Assembly (NCBI GenBank): GCA_037133215.1
Contig: JBAXOM010000102.1
Coordinates: forward strand, 1-6,950
Source: F1-60-MAGs149 sp037133215
Lineage (GTDB): Bacteria; Actinomycetota; Thermoleophilia; Gaiellales; F1-60-MAGs149
Length of the DNA stretch: 6,950 nt
Direction: 5' to 3'
A program made the translations under genes and the position numbers. The notes beneath the pieces are model-generated. The model was not told the DNA's origin, made no database searches, and was given only the letters and a program-made list of their open reading frames with translations. The number at the start of each line of letters is the position of its first letter. The stretch's first letter is position 1. Positions 5,690 through 6,950 of the stretch are shown piece by piece.

Positions 5690-6672
5690 TCCTCGCGATC
5701 GAAACGTCCTGCGACGAAACGTGCGCGGCCGTGTGCACGCCCGACGGCGAGGTACTGTCGTCGGTGGTTGCTTCGCAGGTGACGGACCATGCCGCCTACG
5801 GCGGTGTGGTTCCCGAGATCGCCTCGCGGCGGCATCTCGAGTTGTTGGGACCGACGGTCATCACCGCCATACGTGAGGCCGGGATTGACGAAGACCAGTT
5901 GACGACCGTAGCCGTCACCGCCGGGCCGGGTCTGATCGGTGCGTTGCTCGTGGGCGTCAGTTACGCGAAGGGCTACGCCTACGCACGTGGCTTGCCGCTG
6001 ATCGCCGTCGACCATCTGCATGGTCACGTTGCCTCGCTGCAACTTGCTGACAATCCGCCCTCAGGCGCGCACCTCGTGCTGCTCGCTTCGGGTGGACACA
6101 CGCTGCTGATCGATGTCGCTGATGACGGTTCGTTGACGACTATCGCGCGCAGTATGGACGACGCAGCAGGGGAGGCCTTCGACAAGGGCGCACGCCTGCT
6201 CGGACTCGGCTATCCCGGCGGGCCTGCCCTGGGCGGCCTTGCGGGCACTGCCGATCCCCGCACGCGGCCGTTCACAACGCCTCTTCACGGTCGTGACGAT
6301 CTTGCGTTCTCGTTCTCGGGGCTGAAGACCGCGCTCGCACTCAACGTGCAGCGCTTGACCGAGGATGATCAGCTTGGGCGTTCCGAACTCGCGGCGTCGT
6401 ACCAGGAGGCGATCGTTACTCATTTGGTCGAACGCGCAGAGCTTGGTCTTGCCCGCACGGGCCGCACAACGCTTGGTGTGGTTGGAGGAGTTGCCGCGAA
6501 TGCCCGTCTGCGCGATCGGCTCGGCGAACTTCAGGCCGACGTCGTGTTGGCACCACTTTCGGCCTGCGGTGACAACGCCGCAATGATCGCCATGGCGAGT
6601 CGATCACTCGCTCCGCTGACACCGATCGAGTTGGCATCGCTCGACGCCCACGCGCGGAGTTCACTCGGATGA
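5686..6672 (+). CDS. tsaD: tRNA N6-adenosine threonylcarbamoyltransferase TsaD (YgjD/Gcp)
   Basis: TsaD transfers threonylcarbamoyl from its AMP ester to A37 of tRNAs reading ANN codons, with TsaB and TsaE as partners. The 328-residue product shows MILAIETSCDET (1-12), SSVVASQ (25-31), YGGVVPEIASRRHLE (38-52), TAGPGLIGALLVG (78-90), the metal site DHLHGH (109-114; H110 and H114), LASGGHT (133-139), DDAAGEAFDKGARLLGLGYPGGP (158-180), FSFSGLK (208-214), GGVAANARLR (267-276) and CGDNAAMIA (294-302) with metal-ligand D296. All active-site elements are therefore intact. G295 stands where threonine is common in this motif. The protein is slightly shorter than the usual 335-345. Its ATG overlaps the rimI stop, and its stop overlaps the next gene's ATG, both as ATGA. 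TsaC/Sua5, which makes the donor, is not in the window. Confidence 0.97.
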   Translation: MILAIETSCDETCAAVCTPDGEVLSSVVASQVTDHAAYGGVVPEIASRRHLELLGPTVITAIREAGIDEDQLTTVAVTAGPGLIGALLVGVSYAKGYAYARGLPLIAVDHLHGHVASLQLADNPPSGAHLVLLASGGHTLLIDVADDGSLTTIARSMDDAAGEAFDKGARLLGLGYPGGPALGGLAGTADPRTRPFTTPLHGRDDLAFSFSGLKTALALNVQRLTEDDQLGRSELAASYQEAIVTHLVERAELGLARTGRTTLGVVGGVAANARLRDRLGELQADVVLAPLSACGDNAAMIAMASRSLAPLTPIELASLDAHARSSLG

Positions 6673-6914
6673 CGCGCGTAGAGGTTGTCGTGGCGACCGG
6701 GTGTCATCTCTGTCCGCCGGCGCTGGAGGCGGCGAGGGCAGCCTGTGTTGGCCATACGGTTGATTTCGTCATCGTGGACATCGACGGTGACGTCGAGCTC
6801 GAGCGGCGCTATCGCGAGCTGATCCCCGTGGTGCTCGTTGATGGAGTCGAAGTGGGGCACTTCGTGGTCGAGCAATCAGCGATCGAAAAGGCACTCGATT
6901 CCTCCCGGTCGTGA
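6669..6914 (+). CDS. Glutaredoxin-like protein (DUF836 family)
   Basis: This 81-residue protein has a compact thioredoxin fold. It starts with a strand (VEVVVAT, 4-10), then G11-C12-H13-L14-C15-P16 with a CxxC redox pair at the start of helix 1, a second strand FVIVDIDGD (33-41), the cis-proline position I52-P53 in YRELIPVVLVDGVEV, and a final helix. These are the marks of the small glutaredoxin-like DUF836 family, whose physiological partner is generally unknown. Its ATG overlaps the tsaD stop, and GGAG at 6656-6659 is nine bases upstream. In many actinobacteria a gene of this type stands next to rex and hemA; the following gene lies outside the window, so this cannot be tested here. Confidence 0.88.
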   Translation: MTRVEVVVATGCHLCPPALEAARAACVGHTVDFVIVDIDGDVELERRYRELIPVVLVDGVEVGHFVVEQSAIEKALDSSRS

Positions 6915-6942
6915 CACGGTGAACCCGATAACGATGCGCTTG

Positions 6943-6950
6943 GGTACGAT
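6943..6950 (+). promoter_or_regulatory. Possible -10 element (GGTACGAT) at the window end
   Basis: The last eight bases repeat GGTACGAT, the context of the candidate -10 in front of the DUF2520 gene; the match extends to nine of ten bases including flanks. After the glutaredoxin-like gene, positions 6915-6950 hold no complete gene. If this is a promoter with the leaderless spacing seen elsewhere, the next gene would start at about 6957, outside the window. Confidence 0.25.

Noticed and set aside
6919..6950. Start of a following gene (GTG at 6919 or ATG at 6934, the latter reading M-R-L-G-T, reminiscent of a HemC N-terminus)
   Set aside because: HemC continues G-T-R-G-S, but the next codon begins AT and cannot encode arginine. 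Only about ten codons are visible, so no call is justified.
1..6950. CRISPR array, tRNA or rRNA gene, insertion sequence, integrase or attachment site
   Set aside because: No spaced direct repeats, cloverleaf-like segments, transposase motifs or terminal inverted repeats were seen; coding genes fill almost the whole window.

Overview
The window reads as an ordinary, gene-dense stretch of a high-GC bacterial chromosome, most likely from an actinobacterial (Actinomycetota) lineage. This is an inference. It rests on the GC-rich codon use, an F420-dependent luciferase-like oxidoreductase, the tsaE-tsaB-rimI-tsaD gene order, a small glutaredoxin-like gene after that set, and several start codons that look leaderless. 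No rRNA, tRNA, CRISPR array, insertion sequence or phage gene is visible.

Two divergent gene sets leave a 78-bp intergenic region (3806-3883). The minus-strand set runs leftward: a Rossmann/DUF2520 protein (3805-3056), panC (3059-2199), panB (2202-1294), a glyoxalase I-like VOC protein (1264-875) and an F420-dependent LLM-class oxidoreductase (873 to beyond position 1). The first three genes overlap by ATGA junctions and form a pantothenate (vitamin B5) synthesis cluster. PanB makes ketopantoate and PanC joins pantoate to beta-alanine. The DUF2520 protein is placed to be the missing ketopantoate reductase, as proposed for PanG-type enzymes. The glyoxalase and oxidoreductase pair sits behind its own candidate promoter and may be a separate transcription unit.

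The plus-strand set runs rightward: a zinc-ribbon FmdB-family protein (3884-4114), tsaE, tsaB, rimI, tsaD and a glutaredoxin-like protein (ending 6914). TsaB, TsaE and TsaD are the bacterial partners that install threonylcarbamoyl on A37 of ANN-decoding tRNAs (t6A). RimI acetylates protein N-termini and is commonly encoded with them. The junctions tsaB/rimI, rimI/tsaD and tsaD/grx are again ATGA overlaps, so translation is probably coupled along the set.

I see no convincing new system. The points most worth a second look are the DUF2520 protein as ketopantoate reductase, a repeated TAnnnT-N6-start-codon arrangement suggesting leaderless transcripts, and a cysteine-rich tail on the FmdB-family protein.
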